A stretch of DNA of 64,000 nt from Clostridioides sp. ES-S-0010-02 (GCA_020641055.1 CP067345.1:326001-390000); one strand, 5' to 3'; shown: positions 26,926-35,757, counted from the stretch's first letter. The notes: generated by a model from the sequence alone, not told the origin. Made by a program: numbers and translations.

Positions 26926-28539
26926 ATGAACAATAACAAAAACAAAGACTCCTTTTTAAAAGGAGCCCTTATACTTGGGCTAGCAGGTGTAATTGTAAAA
27001 ATAATGGGTGGATTTTTTAGAATTCCCCTTGGAAACATGATTGGTTCAGAAGGAATGGGATACTATCAGGCTGCTTATCCTGTGTACACTCTATTTTTAA
27101 CATTAGCTACTGCTGGATTCCCAACAGCTGTGGCAAAGTTGGTTTCGGAAAAAGTTGCCATTGGAAATTATAAAGGTGCAAATAAGATATTTAAAGTATC
27201 ACATACAGTTTTATTTATAACTGGTATAATATCATTTTGTATATTGTTTTTTGGAGCCGACTACATAGTAACAAACATAATGAAAAATCCTGGTGCATTG
27301 TACTCTATGAAAGCTATTGCTCCAGCTTTATTATTTGTTCCAGCAATGTCAGCATATAGAGGATATTTCCAAGGGAGACAAGACATGACTAAGATTGCTG
27401 TGTCTCAAGTTGCAGAGCAATTTTTTAGAGTTGTATTAGGTCTTACTTTGGCTTACCTACTTATGAAAAGCTTTGGGCAAACTTTAGGAGCAGCGGGTGC
27501 TATATCAGGAGCTACAATAGGTTCAGTAGCATCTATGGTTTATCTGATGTTTGCTTATATGTTAGGAAGAAGAGAACGTAGAGCTGAGATAGATGCGAGT
27601 CAAAGGTTTAAGGATGAACAAGTTTCTTATATCTTTAAAAAGCTTTTAACAGTTGCTATTCCGATAACAATAGGTGCATCAGTAATGCCACTTGTAAATA
27701 TGATAGATAATGTTATTGTAATAAGAAGACTTATGGAAGCAGGCTTTACATATAAAGTAGCAAATTCAATGTTTGGTCAATTGACAGGTATGGCAATGGC
27801 AACAATAAATTTACCAGCCGTTATAACAACTGCAATGAGTATGAGCTTAGTTCCAGCTATTTCTAAAGCATATGCATTAGGTAATAAATCAAAGGCTAGA
27901 AAAGATACTAAAAGTGCTGTTAAGGTGACTTTACTTATAGTATTACCTTGTGCGTTTGGTATGGCATCATTAGCGATACCAATAATGGGTCTTTTATTTC
28001 CACATGAGCCATCATCTGTAGGAACTATCTTGTTTACTCTTACTCCATGTGTACTGTTCTTAGGATTAATACAAACATTGACTGGTATAATTCAAGGAAT
28101 GGGAAAACCAATAGTTCCTGTAATTGCTTTATGTGTGGGTATGTTATGTAAGATTGTTATAAGTTATACATTGACAGGTATTCCAGATATTAATGTATTA
28201 GGTTCAGCTTTTGGAACAGTTACAGCATACTTTGTGGCAGCTATGATTAACTTATTATATGTTAAGAAATATATGAATGTAAAATTTCCTAAGAAGGAAT
28301 TTATAATAAAACCATTTATAACAGTTATGACAATGTTTATAATGGTTAAATTGAGTTATGGTGCTTTAGTTGGATTATTGGGTAATAGTATATCTACAAT
28401 AATCGCAATAGGTGTTGGTGGTATTGTATATGTAGTAGTTATACTTGGAATAGGCGGAATTAAAAAAGAAGAGATACTAACTATGCCAAAAGGTGATAAA
28501 TTATATAAATTGTTAAAAAAAGTTAAACTTATAAGATAA
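26926..28539 (+). CDS. spoVB: SpoVB-like MVF/MATE-family membrane exporter
   Basis: Polytopic membrane protein of the polysaccharide exporter / lipid flippase family; SpoVB is needed for spore cortex synthesis, probably by moving lipid-linked precursors. I start at ATG 26926, after GGAGG; the frame opens 10 codons earlier without a ribosome site. The 537 residues hold about 14 membrane segments, with conserved RIPLGNMIGSEGMGYYQAAYP near the N-terminus. The SpoVB/YabM position between spoVT and mazG is conserved. A promoter-like TTGAAT-18-TATATT pair lies at about 26863-26892. Confidence 0.9.
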   Translation: MNNNKNKDSFLKGALILGLAGVIVKIMGGFFRIPLGNMIGSEGMGYYQAAYPVYTLFLTLATAGFPTAVAKLVSEKVAIGNYKGANKIFKVSHTVLFITGIISFCILFFGADYIVTNIMKNPGALYSMKAIAPALLFVPAMSAYRGYFQGRQDMTKIAVSQVAEQFFRVVLGLTLAYLLMKSFGQTLGAAGAISGATIGSVASMVYLMFAYMLGRRERRAEIDASQRFKDEQVSYIFKKLLTVAIPITIGASVMPLVNMIDNVIVIRRLMEAGFTYKVANSMFGQLTGMAMATINLPAVITTAMSMSLVPAISKAYALGNKSKARKDTKSAVKVTLLIVLPCAFGMASLAIPIMGLLFPHEPSSVGTILFTLTPCVLFLGLIQTLTGIIQGMGKPIVPVIALCVGMLCKIVISYTLTGIPDINVLGSAFGTVTAYFVAAMINLLYVKKYMNVKFPKKEFIIKPFITVMTMFIMVKLSYGALVGLLGNSISTIIAIGVGGIVYVVVILGIGGIKKEEILTMPKGDKLYKLLKKVKLIR

Positions 28540-28555
28540 TATAGGAATATATATG

Positions 28556-28598
28556 CAAATAAAGGAAATACTATACAAATAGTAAAGCTCCTTATTTG
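28556..28598 (+). repeat. Hairpin in the spoVB-mazG gap
   Basis: CAAATAAAGGA (28556-28566) pairs with TCCTTATTTG (28589-28598), with one bulged base. No T run follows. Confidence 0.4.
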
Positions 28599-28645
28599 TA
28601 TAACAATACAAAAATAAAGTGAAATTTGCTAATGGGAGTGATGTT

Positions 28646-30094
28646 ATGGGTAAGATAAGTATTGTAGGGCTTGGACCAGGAGACTATTCTCTTATAAGTC
28701 AAGGTGTACTGGAATCTTTAAAAAATAGCCCTAGAGTCTTTTTTAGAACAGAGAAACATCCGATAATTGATAAGCTTAAAGAAACTATACAATACACTTC
28801 TTTAGATTACTTTTATGAAAATGAGGAAAACTTTGAGAGTGTTTACTTAAAAATATCTGAATTTATTATAGAAGAATCTACAAAAGGTGACTTAGTATAT
28901 GCGGTTCCTGGTCATCCAAGGGTCGCAGAAAAGACTGTAAGTATAATAGAGAGACTTGCCAATGAAAAGCACATAAAAGTGGAGATAGTACCTTCTATGA
29001 GCTTTGTAGACGCTATGTTTAACTATTTAGCTATAGACCCATCTGATGGATTTAAATTGATAGATGCTTTTGAGATAGAAAACTCATATATAGATTTAGA
29101 TACAAGTATGATAATAACTCAAGTGTATGATAAATTTATAGCATCAAATGTAAAGTTAAAACTTATGGAATATTATGATTATAATCAAGAAATATGTATA
29201 GTAAATGGAGCAGGTGTCAAAGATTTAGAAAGTAAAAAGTTTATAAAATTATGTGAATTAGACAGAAATGAAAACTTTTTTGACTATTTAACTAGCTTAT
29301 ATATACCCAAAAGTTCTAAAAAGATGTATAATACAGTACATGACTTAGAAATAATAGTTAATACATTAAGAAGCCCATCTGGATGTGAATGGGATAAAAA
29401 ACAAACACATCAATCATTAAAAAATTCTGTTATAGAGGAAGCATATGAACTTTGTAATGCAATTGATAATAATGATATAGATGAAATGGTAGAAGAGCTA
29501 GGAGACGTTCTTTTACAAGTTATATTCCATTGTCAGATAGGTAATGAGGAGGGCTACTTCGATTTAAAAGAAGTGGTAAATGGTATATGCAAAAAATTAA
29601 TTCATAGACATCCTCATATATTTAATGGTGTAAAATTAGATATGTCTAAGTTTGAAAAAACTTGGGAAGAGTTAAAGAAAGAAGAAAAAGGCGAAAGCAC
29701 TGTAACAGATGGCCTTAGAAGAATACCAAAACATTTACCAGCTCTTATGAAGGCTAGTAAAGTTCAACATAAAGCAGCTCTTGTTGGCTTTGATTGGGAC
29801 AATGTAGAAGATGTATTTAAAAAAATTGAAGAAGAATATCAGGAATTACTTGACGAACACAGGGTCGGGAATATAAAATACATAAAGGAAGAACTAGGCG
29901 ATTTATTATTTTCGATAGTAAATCTAGCTAGATTTTTAGACATAGACTCAGGAGAAGCCTTGAACTGTACTACAGATAAATTCATAAATAGATTTGAGTT
30001 TGTAGAAAAAAGTGCAATGAATTTAAATAGGAAATTAGAAGACATGACACTTGAAGAGATGGATGAATTTTGGAATCAGGCTAAAAAACAATAA
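28646..30094 (+). CDS. mazG: Tetrapyrrole methylase-like / MazG fusion (YabN type)
   Basis: Cytoplasmic nucleoside triphosphate pyrophosphohydrolase that clears unusual nucleotides. I start at ATG 28646 behind GGGAGTG; a GTG nine codons earlier lacks a ribosome site. The 482 residues contain an N-terminal SAM-dependent tetrapyrrole-methylase-like domain (~1-225, IVGLGPGDYSL) and two MazG units. The first MazG unit has the EEAYEL...EELGDVLLQ metal motif and the second EEYQELLDE...EELGDLLFS. The same fusion is called YabN in B. subtilis. It precedes hup. Confidence 0.93.
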   Translation: MGKISIVGLGPGDYSLISQGVLESLKNSPRVFFRTEKHPIIDKLKETIQYTSLDYFYENEENFESVYLKISEFIIEESTKGDLVYAVPGHPRVAEKTVSIIERLANEKHIKVEIVPSMSFVDAMFNYLAIDPSDGFKLIDAFEIENSYIDLDTSMIITQVYDKFIASNVKLKLMEYYDYNQEICIVNGAGVKDLESKKFIKLCELDRNENFFDYLTSLYIPKSSKKMYNTVHDLEIIVNTLRSPSGCEWDKKQTHQSLKNSVIEEAYELCNAIDNNDIDEMVEELGDVLLQVIFHCQIGNEEGYFDLKEVVNGICKKLIHRHPHIFNGVKLDMSKFEKTWEELKKEEKGESTVTDGLRRIPKHLPALMKASKVQHKAALVGFDWDNVEDVFKKIEEEYQELLDEHRVGNIKYIKEELGDLLFSIVNLARFLDIDSGEALNCTTDKFINRFEFVEKSAMNLNRKLEDMTLEEMDEFWNQAKKQ

Positions 30095-30182
30095 AATTGT
30101 GGAAGGAAATTTGTCAAAAATCTAGAACTTTTATCAGAAAGATAGGAGTCTATATTATAAACATTTTTAGGAGGTAAATATC

Positions 30183-30461
30183 GTGAATAAAGCTGAATTA
30201 GTATCAAAGATGGCAGAAAAAAGTGGATTAACAAAGAAGGAAGCAGAGGCTGCGTTAAACGCATTTATGAGTTCTGTTCAAGATGCACTAGTAAATAATG
30301 AAAAAGTTCAATTAGTTGGATTTGGAACATTTGAGACAAGAGAAAGAGCTGCTAGACAAGGAAGAAATCCAAGAGATCCAGAGCAAATTATAGATATACC
30401 AGCTTCTAAAGCACCAGTTTTCAAAGCTGGAAAAGGATTAAAGGATACAATAAATGGATAA
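30183..30461 (+). CDS. hup: HU-type DNA-binding protein
   Basis: Nucleoid protein that bends and compacts DNA. It is 92 residues from GTG 30183, placed 7 nt after AGGAGG. The whole HU fold is present: the helical base NKAELVSKMAEKSGLTKKEAE, the GFGTFETRERAARQGRNP strand and arm with the intercalating Pro, and the KAPVFKAGKGLKD tail. The terminator right after it explains how it can be expressed at a high level apart from rqcP. Confidence 0.97.
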   Translation: MNKAELVSKMAEKSGLTKKEAEAALNAFMSSVQDALVNNEKVQLVGFGTFETRERAARQGRNPRDPEQIIDIPASKAPVFKAGKGLKDTING

Positions 30462-30474
30462 TTAGAAATCTTGT

Positions 30475-30507
30475 GAAAAAGTGTGGATAAATTTACCACA
30501 CTTTTTC
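30475..30507 (+). terminator. Terminator after hup
   Basis: A 12-bp perfect stem, GAAAAAGTGTGG (30475-30486) with CCACACTTTTTC (30496-30507). The 5' arm and loop contain TGTGGATAA (30482-30490), a consensus DnaA-box sequence. Confidence 0.85.
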
Positions 30508-30532
30508 TATAGAGCTAAGGAAGGTGATAATT

Positions 30533-30775
30533 ATGAGATTAGATAAGTTTTTAAAAGTATCTAGGATTATAAAGAGAAGAACTGTTGCTAAAGATGCATG
30601 TGATAAAGGAATTGTCACTATAAATGGAAAAGTCGCTAAATCTTCTTCAGAAGTGAATATTGGAGATACATTAGAAATACAATTTGGAGAGAAGAAGATG
30701 AAGTTTAAGATAAATGAAGTAAGAGAGCATGTATTAAAAAATGATGCGAAAGAAATGTACGAAATTTTAGAATAA
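30533..30775 (+). CDS. rqcP: S4-domain RNA-binding protein RqcP
   Basis: Ribosome quality control factor (YabO/RqcP family); with RqcH it helps add C-terminal Ala tails to stalled chains on 50S subunits. The 80-residue protein is essentially one S4 domain: MRLDKFLKVSRIIKRRTVAK, VTINGKVAK and the LEIQFG strand. I start at ATG 30533, 6 nt after AAGGTG; the GTG at 30524 lies in that site. The position between hup and yabP is conserved. Confidence 0.93.
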   Translation: MRLDKFLKVSRIIKRRTVAKDACDKGIVTINGKVAKSSSEVNIGDTLEIQFGEKKMKFKINEVREHVLKNDAKEMYEILE

Positions 30776-30836
30776 AATTAATAGTCCTCTAGTATATTAA
30801 TAGTAGTATTAGTGAAATATTTACTGGGGGGATATT

Positions 30837-31091
30837 ATGGAACAGAACATAACTTTGAAAGATAGATCAAAGCTGGTTATTTCAGGAGTTGAGCACATAT
30901 ATTCTTTTAATGATAAAAGAGTAGAGCTTAAAACTTCTGTTGGTGAGATGGTAATTGAAGGCGAAAACCTAGATATGAGCAAGCTAAGTATAGACGAAAA
31001 TATAATTAGCATAGATGGAACTATAAATTCTATGGTATATGCAAAGCCTAAAAAGCCACAAGAAAGTTTTTTGAAAAAGGTATTTAGATAG
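30837..31091 (+). CDS. yabP: Sporulation protein YabP
   Basis: 84-residue protein of the YabP/YqfC family, made in the mother cell under sigma-E in B. subtilis, with a poorly known role in spore formation. Family pattern: KDRSKLVISGVEHIYSFNDKRVELKTSVGEM near the N-terminus, then the G-x-N/D-L segment GENLDMSKLS and EDG-like DGTINSMVY. GGGGGG lies 7 nt before the ATG. It abuts yabQ with no gap. I could not find a convincing sigma-E promoter in the 60-nt gap upstream. Confidence 0.93.
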   Translation: MEQNITLKDRSKLVISGVEHIYSFNDKRVELKTSVGEMVIEGENLDMSKLSIDENIISIDGTINSMVYAKPKKPQESFLKKVFR

Positions 31092-31622
31092 ATGATACCT
31101 TTTACTCAAGATGTAAGTATTTTCTACGCTACTATTTATGGTGGAATACTCATAGGAGTGTTGTTTGATTTTTATAGAAGCCTGAGAGGGAGTTTTAAAT
31201 TCATCAATTATTTTGCAATAATTTTTGATGTATTATTTTGGTTTCTAGCAACCATTATAATATTTATAACAATAAACCTTACAGAGTTTTTTAATTTAAG
31301 ATATTACCATTTTGTGGCTTTGTTTATTGGTTTTATTTTATACTATAACACCATAAGTAAAATTGTTTTATCAATTATCAATAAAATAATTCGTTTTGTG
31401 AGGAATTCTTTTAAAAAAGTTACATACTACATAGTCAGTTTTTTAAACAATTTGTATTACGTTATAATCTATTCACTACACCTACTATTTGATATTATAT
31501 TTTATATACCAAATATATTTATAGCAACAAAAAAAAGTATAAAGAGAAAATCAAATAAAAAATCAAAAAACAAGAAAAAATCAAAATCTAAGAAAAAAAC
31601 TAAAACTAAAAAAAGGGTGTAG
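31092..31622 (+). CDS. yabQ: Sporulation membrane protein YabQ
   Basis: 176-residue membrane protein of the YabQ family, required for cortex formation in B. subtilis. It has about four hydrophobic segments (~10-28, ~40-60, ~72-90, ~115-140) and ends in a very basic tail made of Lys, Ser and Thr (~150-176). The start codon directly follows the yabP stop. An AAAAGG site lies within the end of yabP, so the two are likely coupled. Confidence 0.92.
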   Translation: MIPFTQDVSIFYATIYGGILIGVLFDFYRSLRGSFKFINYFAIIFDVLFWFLATIIIFITINLTEFFNLRYYHFVALFIGFILYYNTISKIVLSIINKIIRFVRNSFKKVTYYIVSFLNNLYYVIIYSLHLLFDIIFYIPNIFIATKKSIKRKSNKKSKNKKKSKSKKKTKTKKRV

Positions 31623-31627
31623 GAAAA

Positions 31628-31912
31628 ATGAACTTAAGAAAAAAATTTTCAGGACAAATTATTGTTATCAGTTTATTTTTAGGAATATCAATTTTTAGTA
31701 TAATGACAGGATTTGTATTTGAGTACGAAAAAGCTAAAGAATATAAAACAGAAATAGCAAGTCTAAATAAACAATTAAAAAAGACTGAAATACAAATAAA
31801 CAGCTTAAAGAAAGATGAAAAATCATATGAAGGAGACTTAGAAGAAATAGCTAGAAAAAGGTTAAACATGGTAAAGCCTAATGAAACCGTTTATGTAGAT
31901 ATAAATCGTTGA
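31628..31912 (+). CDS. divIC: Septum formation initiator DivIC/FtsB
   Basis: 94-residue bitopic division protein that forms a complex with DivIB/FtsL at the septum. A basic N-terminus, one membrane helix (~13-32), a coiled coil (~36-65, EIASLNKQLKKTEIQINSLK) and the FtsB/DivIC box LEEIARKRLNMVKPNE follow. TAGGAAAA lies before the ATG, 5 nt after yabQ. The yabP-yabQ-divIC order is conserved in Firmicutes. Confidence 0.95.
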   Translation: MNLRKKFSGQIIVISLFLGISIFSIMTGFVFEYEKAKEYKTEIASLNKQLKKTEIQINSLKKDEKSYEGDLEEIARKRLNMVKPNETVYVDINR

Positions 31913-31965
31913 TTAAAAGTTGCCAATAAGTCTACGAGTATTGATTTTAAAATTTAAGATTGAAT

Positions 31966-31998
31966 AAAAAAGTCATTCAGTTTAAGGATGACTTTTTT
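31966..31998 (+). terminator. Terminator after divIC
   Basis: AAAAAAGTCAT (31966-31976) pairs with ATGACTTTTTT (31988-31998), an 11-bp stem. It separates divIC from the phosphatase gene. Confidence 0.8.
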
Positions 31999-32024
31999 AT
32001 TTTGATTTAAGGAGGAATTTTATA

Positions 32025-32945
32025 ATGAAAATAGGAGCTATTGATATTGGAACAAACTCAATGAGATTGTTGATAGTAGATTATGTGGATGGAAAACTTA
32101 TAAATAGAAAAAAATTTGTTAACACAACTAGAATTGGGCAAGGTGTAGATAGCAAGGGATATATAAAGGAAGATGCGATTCAAAGAAATATAGAAGCATT
32201 AAAAGAATTCTCTGACAAGTGTAATGATGAAAAATGTGAAAATATTTATTGTATGGGGACATCTGCTCTTAGAGATAGTAAAAATGGAGATTATTTTGTT
32301 AAACTAGCAAAAGAAGAGGCTGGTATTGATGTTGACATAGTTACAGGTATAGAAGAATCAAATTTGGGCTTTAAAGGTGTTTTAGAAGGCATACAAGAAG
32401 AGAATGATATTATTGTTATAGATATTGGAGGAGGCTCAACAGAATTTATTATAGGTGATTCAGATGGAATTAAATTTAATAAAAGTAAAAATGTAGGAGC
32501 TCTTAGAATGACAGAAAAATTTTTAAAACACGATATCATTGAAAATGAAGAGTTTGAAGCTATGAGTTCATTTATATATAACGAAATCAGTGAGACTTTA
32601 AATTACATAAAAGAAAAGGGATTAAAAACTCTTATAGGTATAGGAGGTACAATCACATCATTGTCAGCAATTAATCAAGAATTAGAAATTTACTCTATGG
32701 AAAAAATACATAATAGTAAGATATGCAAAAAAGAAATAGAAGAAATTCTACAAAAATTAATAAAGATGACATTAAGTGATAAAAAGAACTTAAAAGGGCT
32801 ACAAGAAAAACGTGCGGATATTATAACTGCTGGTGTAAAAATATTGAATATAATAATGGAAAAATTAGAAATAGAAGAAATAACCGTAAGTGAATACGAT
32901 AATTTGGAAGGCTTAATATGTCAAAAGTCAAAAAAAATGTATTAA
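32025..32945 (+). CDS. Exopolyphosphatase / pppGpp phosphatase family protein
   Basis: Ppx/GppA-family phosphohydrolase acting on polyphosphate or (p)ppGpp; which of the two cannot be told from sequence. The 306 residues cover the ASKHA fold: the first phosphate loop AIDIGTNSMRLLI, the MGTSALRD segment, EESNLGFKG and the second phosphate loop DIGGGSTEF. It lacks the C-terminal HD domain of long Ppx proteins, as in other short clostridial forms. AAGGAGG lies before the ATG. It sits alone between two terminator-like hairpins. Confidence 0.92.
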   Translation: MKIGAIDIGTNSMRLLIVDYVDGKLINRKKFVNTTRIGQGVDSKGYIKEDAIQRNIEALKEFSDKCNDEKCENIYCMGTSALRDSKNGDYFVKLAKEEAGIDVDIVTGIEESNLGFKGVLEGIQEENDIIVIDIGGGSTEFIIGDSDGIKFNKSKNVGALRMTEKFLKHDIIENEEFEAMSSFIYNEISETLNYIKEKGLKTLIGIGGTITSLSAINQELEIYSMEKIHNSKICKKEIEEILQKLIKMTLSDKKNLKGLQEKRADIITAGVKILNIIMEKLEIEEITVSEYDNLEGLICQKSKKMY

Positions 32946-32968
32946 TATTTTTTGATATTTGGAACCGA

Positions 32969-32978
32969 TTATGACAAA
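32969..32978 (-). promoter_or_regulatory. Possible Spo0A box upstream of spoIIE
   Basis: On the minus strand the sequence reads TTTGTCATAA, close to the 0A-box core TTTGTCGAA. It is ~45 bp upstream of the start predicted from TATAAA at 33010-33015. spoIIE depends on Spo0A in B. subtilis and C. difficile. One short match, so tentative. Confidence 0.35.
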
Positions 32979-32986
32979 AAAAATTA

Positions 32987-33034
32987 CTCCTCTTTGTTAC
33001 AATTCTTAATATAAACAAAAGAGGAGGTTTTTTT
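32987..33034 (+). terminator. Terminator-like hairpin containing the spoIIE ribosome site
   Basis: CTCCTCTTTGTT (32987-32998) pairs with AACAAAAGAGGAG (33014-33026), with one bulge, then seven T residues (33028-33034) directly before the spoIIE ATG. The 3' arm holds the AGAGGAGG ribosome site (33020-33027). TATAAA at 33010-33015 in the loop could be the spoIIE -10, in which case spoIIE mRNA would lack the 5' arm. Confidence 0.7.
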
Positions 33035-35407
33035 ATGCAAAGAAGTGTAGCAGTTGTAAAGAACAAAACTGTAAAACCAAATGTCATAAAATTAATAAGC
33101 GGATATATTGATTTTACTACAGTGTCATTCGCTGTAATGGGATTTTTACTTAGTAGGTCTATCATAGTAGACTCTGTAGCTCCTTTAGGGATTGCCTTTT
33201 TTATATGTGCATCAAAGATTGATAAGTACAAGATACCTGTATTTATATCAGCATTAATAGGGATATTGTTATCATTCAATGATTTTGGAAATGTAGCAAA
33301 ATATGCTGTGTGCCTTACAATATTTATGGCATTAAATAAGAAACTAAAACTATTAGATTCAATTGCCAAAGTGGCGTTTATAGGTGCAATGGTATTACTT
33401 CCAATTTCCATGGGACAAGCGTTCTTTTCTGATAGGTGTGTGTATAATCTGCTTGTTGCAGGTGTAGAAGCAATAATAATGTTTATATCTATATATGTAT
33501 TTTCTTATGGTATAGGTTTAATGGCCAATGTAAACAATAGGATGTCTGTACGGACAGAAGAAGCCATATCAATAAGTTTACTGCTAACCTTTAGTATAAT
33601 GGGGATAGGAGATATATCTTTATTTGGAATATCGATAAGGACCATTTTGTCAACAGTATTGATATTACTGACCTCAATAGTAGGTGGAGCTACCATGGGA
33701 GCATCTAGTGGTGTAATTATTGGAGTGGCATCTATTTTAAATAATATGACATCAGCTATTTATATGGGTATATATTCTTTTTCAGGATTAATAAGTGGTG
33801 CATTTAATAAAATAAATAAATATTTCTGTATATTAGGATATATTCTAAGTTGGACAATAATATACCTATATACTTCTGGTATTACTTCAAATATGATGCA
33901 ACTAAGAGATATATTGTTAGGATGCTTGATAGTGATTGTGTTGCCTGAAAGGTTATTCAATAAGATTGAAAAATTAATAAAAAGTAATGTAGCTTCAAAT
34001 GAAATTGTATACGATTATATTATGAGAAGCAAAAACTTAACGAATAGCCGATTAAACAGTATCTATAAAACCTATGATGACCTTGCAGATACATTTGACA
34101 AGATAAGGGAAAAGGATAAGGTGCTAGACCAAAGAGACATAGCTAATGTAATAGATATGATTCATAATGATGAATGTAAAAGTTGTAGTATGAGAAGAAT
34201 GTGTTGGGAATCAAGATTTAATCATACATACACTATGATATATAATATTCTTGAAAAAATTGAAGAGAAAGGAGAATTAAGTGTAAACGATATACCTAAA
34301 AACTTTAGAAAGGAATGTATGAAGCCAGAGTCAATAGTGAAAATATCAAATCACTATTATAAAATGTTTGTATTAGATTATGATTGGAGTGTGAAGTTTT
34401 CAGAAAGTAGAAAATTAATAGCAAATCAGATAAGGAGTATTTCAAAATCAATTAAATCGCTGTCTCAGGATTTAGAGGGCGATATAATGTTAGATATAGA
34501 GAAAGAAAAAAATATATATGAACAATTAGAGAGATATGATATAACTGTTGATAAAGTAAGTTACTTAACAAAGAGTAACAGCGAGTTTGAAATATCAATA
34601 GAAAAGAAAACTTGCAATGATGGTTGCATGTGTGAAAATAAAATTGTAGATATAATTTCAGACCTAGTAGGAGAGAATATGTCTGTTAGAAAAATAGGAT
34701 GTCACTGTTTAGGAGGTAAATGTAAAGCAACATTTGTTAAGTCTCAAAAATATAAGGCTGTTACAGAAGTTTCAGCAATGTCAAGGGATGGACATATCCT
34801 TTGTGGAGATAATTACACATATATGGAGATAAATGATGGCAAATATATGATGGCTATAAGCGATGGTATGGGAAAAGGTAAAAAAGCTTATGAAGAGTCT
34901 TCTGCTACTATTGATATACTAGAAAAAATGATAGATGCAAAGATTAAAGATGAAATAGTCATAGATACTATAAATAATATGTTGTTATTAAAGTCTTCAG
35001 AAGAAATGTTTTCAACTCTCGACTTAGGTATTTTAGATTTAAAACGAGGGTGTTTAGAAACTATAAAGATGGGAGCATGTTCTACCTATATAAAAAGAGA
35101 GGATGGAGAAGTTGATTTAATATCATCATCATCTTTACCTGTGGGTATATTGTCAGATGTAAAGATTGATAGAAAAAATGTAAAAGTTAAGGAAGGGGAC
35201 TATGTTATAATGGTTTCTGATGGAATTGTAGATGCAGGAAGAAATAACAATTTAGGTGATAATTGGTTAATATATTTCTTAAAAAACATAGAAACTACTA
35301 ATCCAAAAGAAATTTCAAATTTAATATTAGATAGAGCATTGGAGTTACAAGCGTTACAAATCGAAGATGACATGACTGTTCTAGTTACAAAAATATGTAC
35401 AAAATAA
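33035..35407 (+). CDS. spoIIE: Stage II sporulation protein E, PP2C-type phosphatase
   Basis: Integral membrane serine phosphatase that dephosphorylates SpoIIAA and so triggers sigma-F in the forespore; it also acts at the polar septum. 790 residues, slightly shorter than the B. subtilis protein. About ten membrane segments span ~25-310. A central regulatory region includes C381-x2-C384-x5-C390, then C527/C531/C533 and C556/C558/C563. The C-terminal PP2C domain (~580-790) has AISDGMGKGKKA, STLDLGILDL and MVSDGIVDAG with the metal-binding aspartates. The ATG follows the SD-containing hairpin described separately. Downstream lies the DnaA-box-rich gap. Confidence 0.97.
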   Translation: MQRSVAVVKNKTVKPNVIKLISGYIDFTTVSFAVMGFLLSRSIIVDSVAPLGIAFFICASKIDKYKIPVFISALIGILLSFNDFGNVAKYAVCLTIFMALNKKLKLLDSIAKVAFIGAMVLLPISMGQAFFSDRCVYNLLVAGVEAIIMFISIYVFSYGIGLMANVNNRMSVRTEEAISISLLLTFSIMGIGDISLFGISIRTILSTVLILLTSIVGGATMGASSGVIIGVASILNNMTSAIYMGIYSFSGLISGAFNKINKYFCILGYILSWTIIYLYTSGITSNMMQLRDILLGCLIVIVLPERLFNKIEKLIKSNVASNEIVYDYIMRSKNLTNSRLNSIYKTYDDLADTFDKIREKDKVLDQRDIANVIDMIHNDECKSCSMRRMCWESRFNHTYTMIYNILEKIEEKGELSVNDIPKNFRKECMKPESIVKISNHYYKMFVLDYDWSVKFSESRKLIANQIRSISKSIKSLSQDLEGDIMLDIEKEKNIYEQLERYDITVDKVSYLTKSNSEFEISIEKKTCNDGCMCENKIVDIISDLVGENMSVRKIGCHCLGGKCKATFVKSQKYKAVTEVSAMSRDGHILCGDNYTYMEINDGKYMMAISDGMGKGKKAYEESSATIDILEKMIDAKIKDEIVIDTINNMLLLKSSEEMFSTLDLGILDLKRGCLETIKMGACSTYIKREDGEVDLISSSSLPVGILSDVKIDRKNVKVKEGDYVIMVSDGIVDAGRNNNLGDNWLIYFLKNIETTNPKEISNLILDRALELQALQIEDDMTVLVTKICTK

Positions 35408-35421
35408 ACTTTATAAATTTC

Positions 35422-35461
35422 TGTGTATAATATGTGGATAACTTGTGTATAATGTGTTAAT
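35422..35461 (+). repeat. Phased array of four DnaA-box-like 9-mers
   Basis: TGTGTATAA (35422-35430), TGTGGATAA (35433-35441), TGTGTATAA (35444-35452) and TGTGTTAAT (35453-35461), all in one orientation; the first three start 11 bp apart. TGTGGATAA is the complement of the consensus DnaA box TTATCCACA. Confidence 0.7.
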
Positions 35462-35517
35462 AGACTTTTGAAAAAAGTAAAGTTATTAACAAAAAAAACG
35501 TATAAATCAACAAAATT

Positions 35518-35656
35518 TGTTGATAAGTATGGCATAAATGTTAATAAAATGTAAAAAAAGAAAAAACAAAAGCTATTATCAAAAGAGATTCATGTTGAAA
35601 TAACTAAATTTCTAAGCAAGTAAAGCCTGTGAATATGTTGATTATTATGTGGATAA
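35518..35656 (+). repeat. Further DnaA-box-like 9-mers in the spoIIE-peptidase gap
   Basis: TGTTGATAA (35518-35526, one mismatch), TGTTAATAA (35539-35547), TGTTGATTA (35636-35644) and a perfect TGTGGATAA (35648-35656). All have the same orientation as the array at 35422-35461. The rest of the 350-bp gap 35408-35757 is AT-rich, with no gene that I can support. Confidence 0.6.
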
Positions 35657-35709
35657 CTATTAATTCGATATTTATTTATATAGTATGAATAATTGAATAA
35701 TATATCTAA

Positions 35710-35757
35710 AAAAAGCCATCCTATTATTAAGTAAACTTATTGAAAGGATGGCTTTTT
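35710..35757 (+). terminator. Terminator-like hairpin abutting the M3 peptidase start codon
   Basis: AAAAAGCCATCCT (35710-35722) pairs perfectly with AGGATGGCTTTTT (35745-35757), a 13-bp stem. The T run ends at the base before the ATG at 35758, and the 3' arm contains the AAAGGATGG ribosome site. It can end transcription from upstream or hide the ribosome site. Confidence 0.75.

Noticed and set aside
35408-35757. A chromosomal replication origin
   Set aside because: Despite DnaA-like boxes there is no dnaA, dnaN or rpmH gene nearby.
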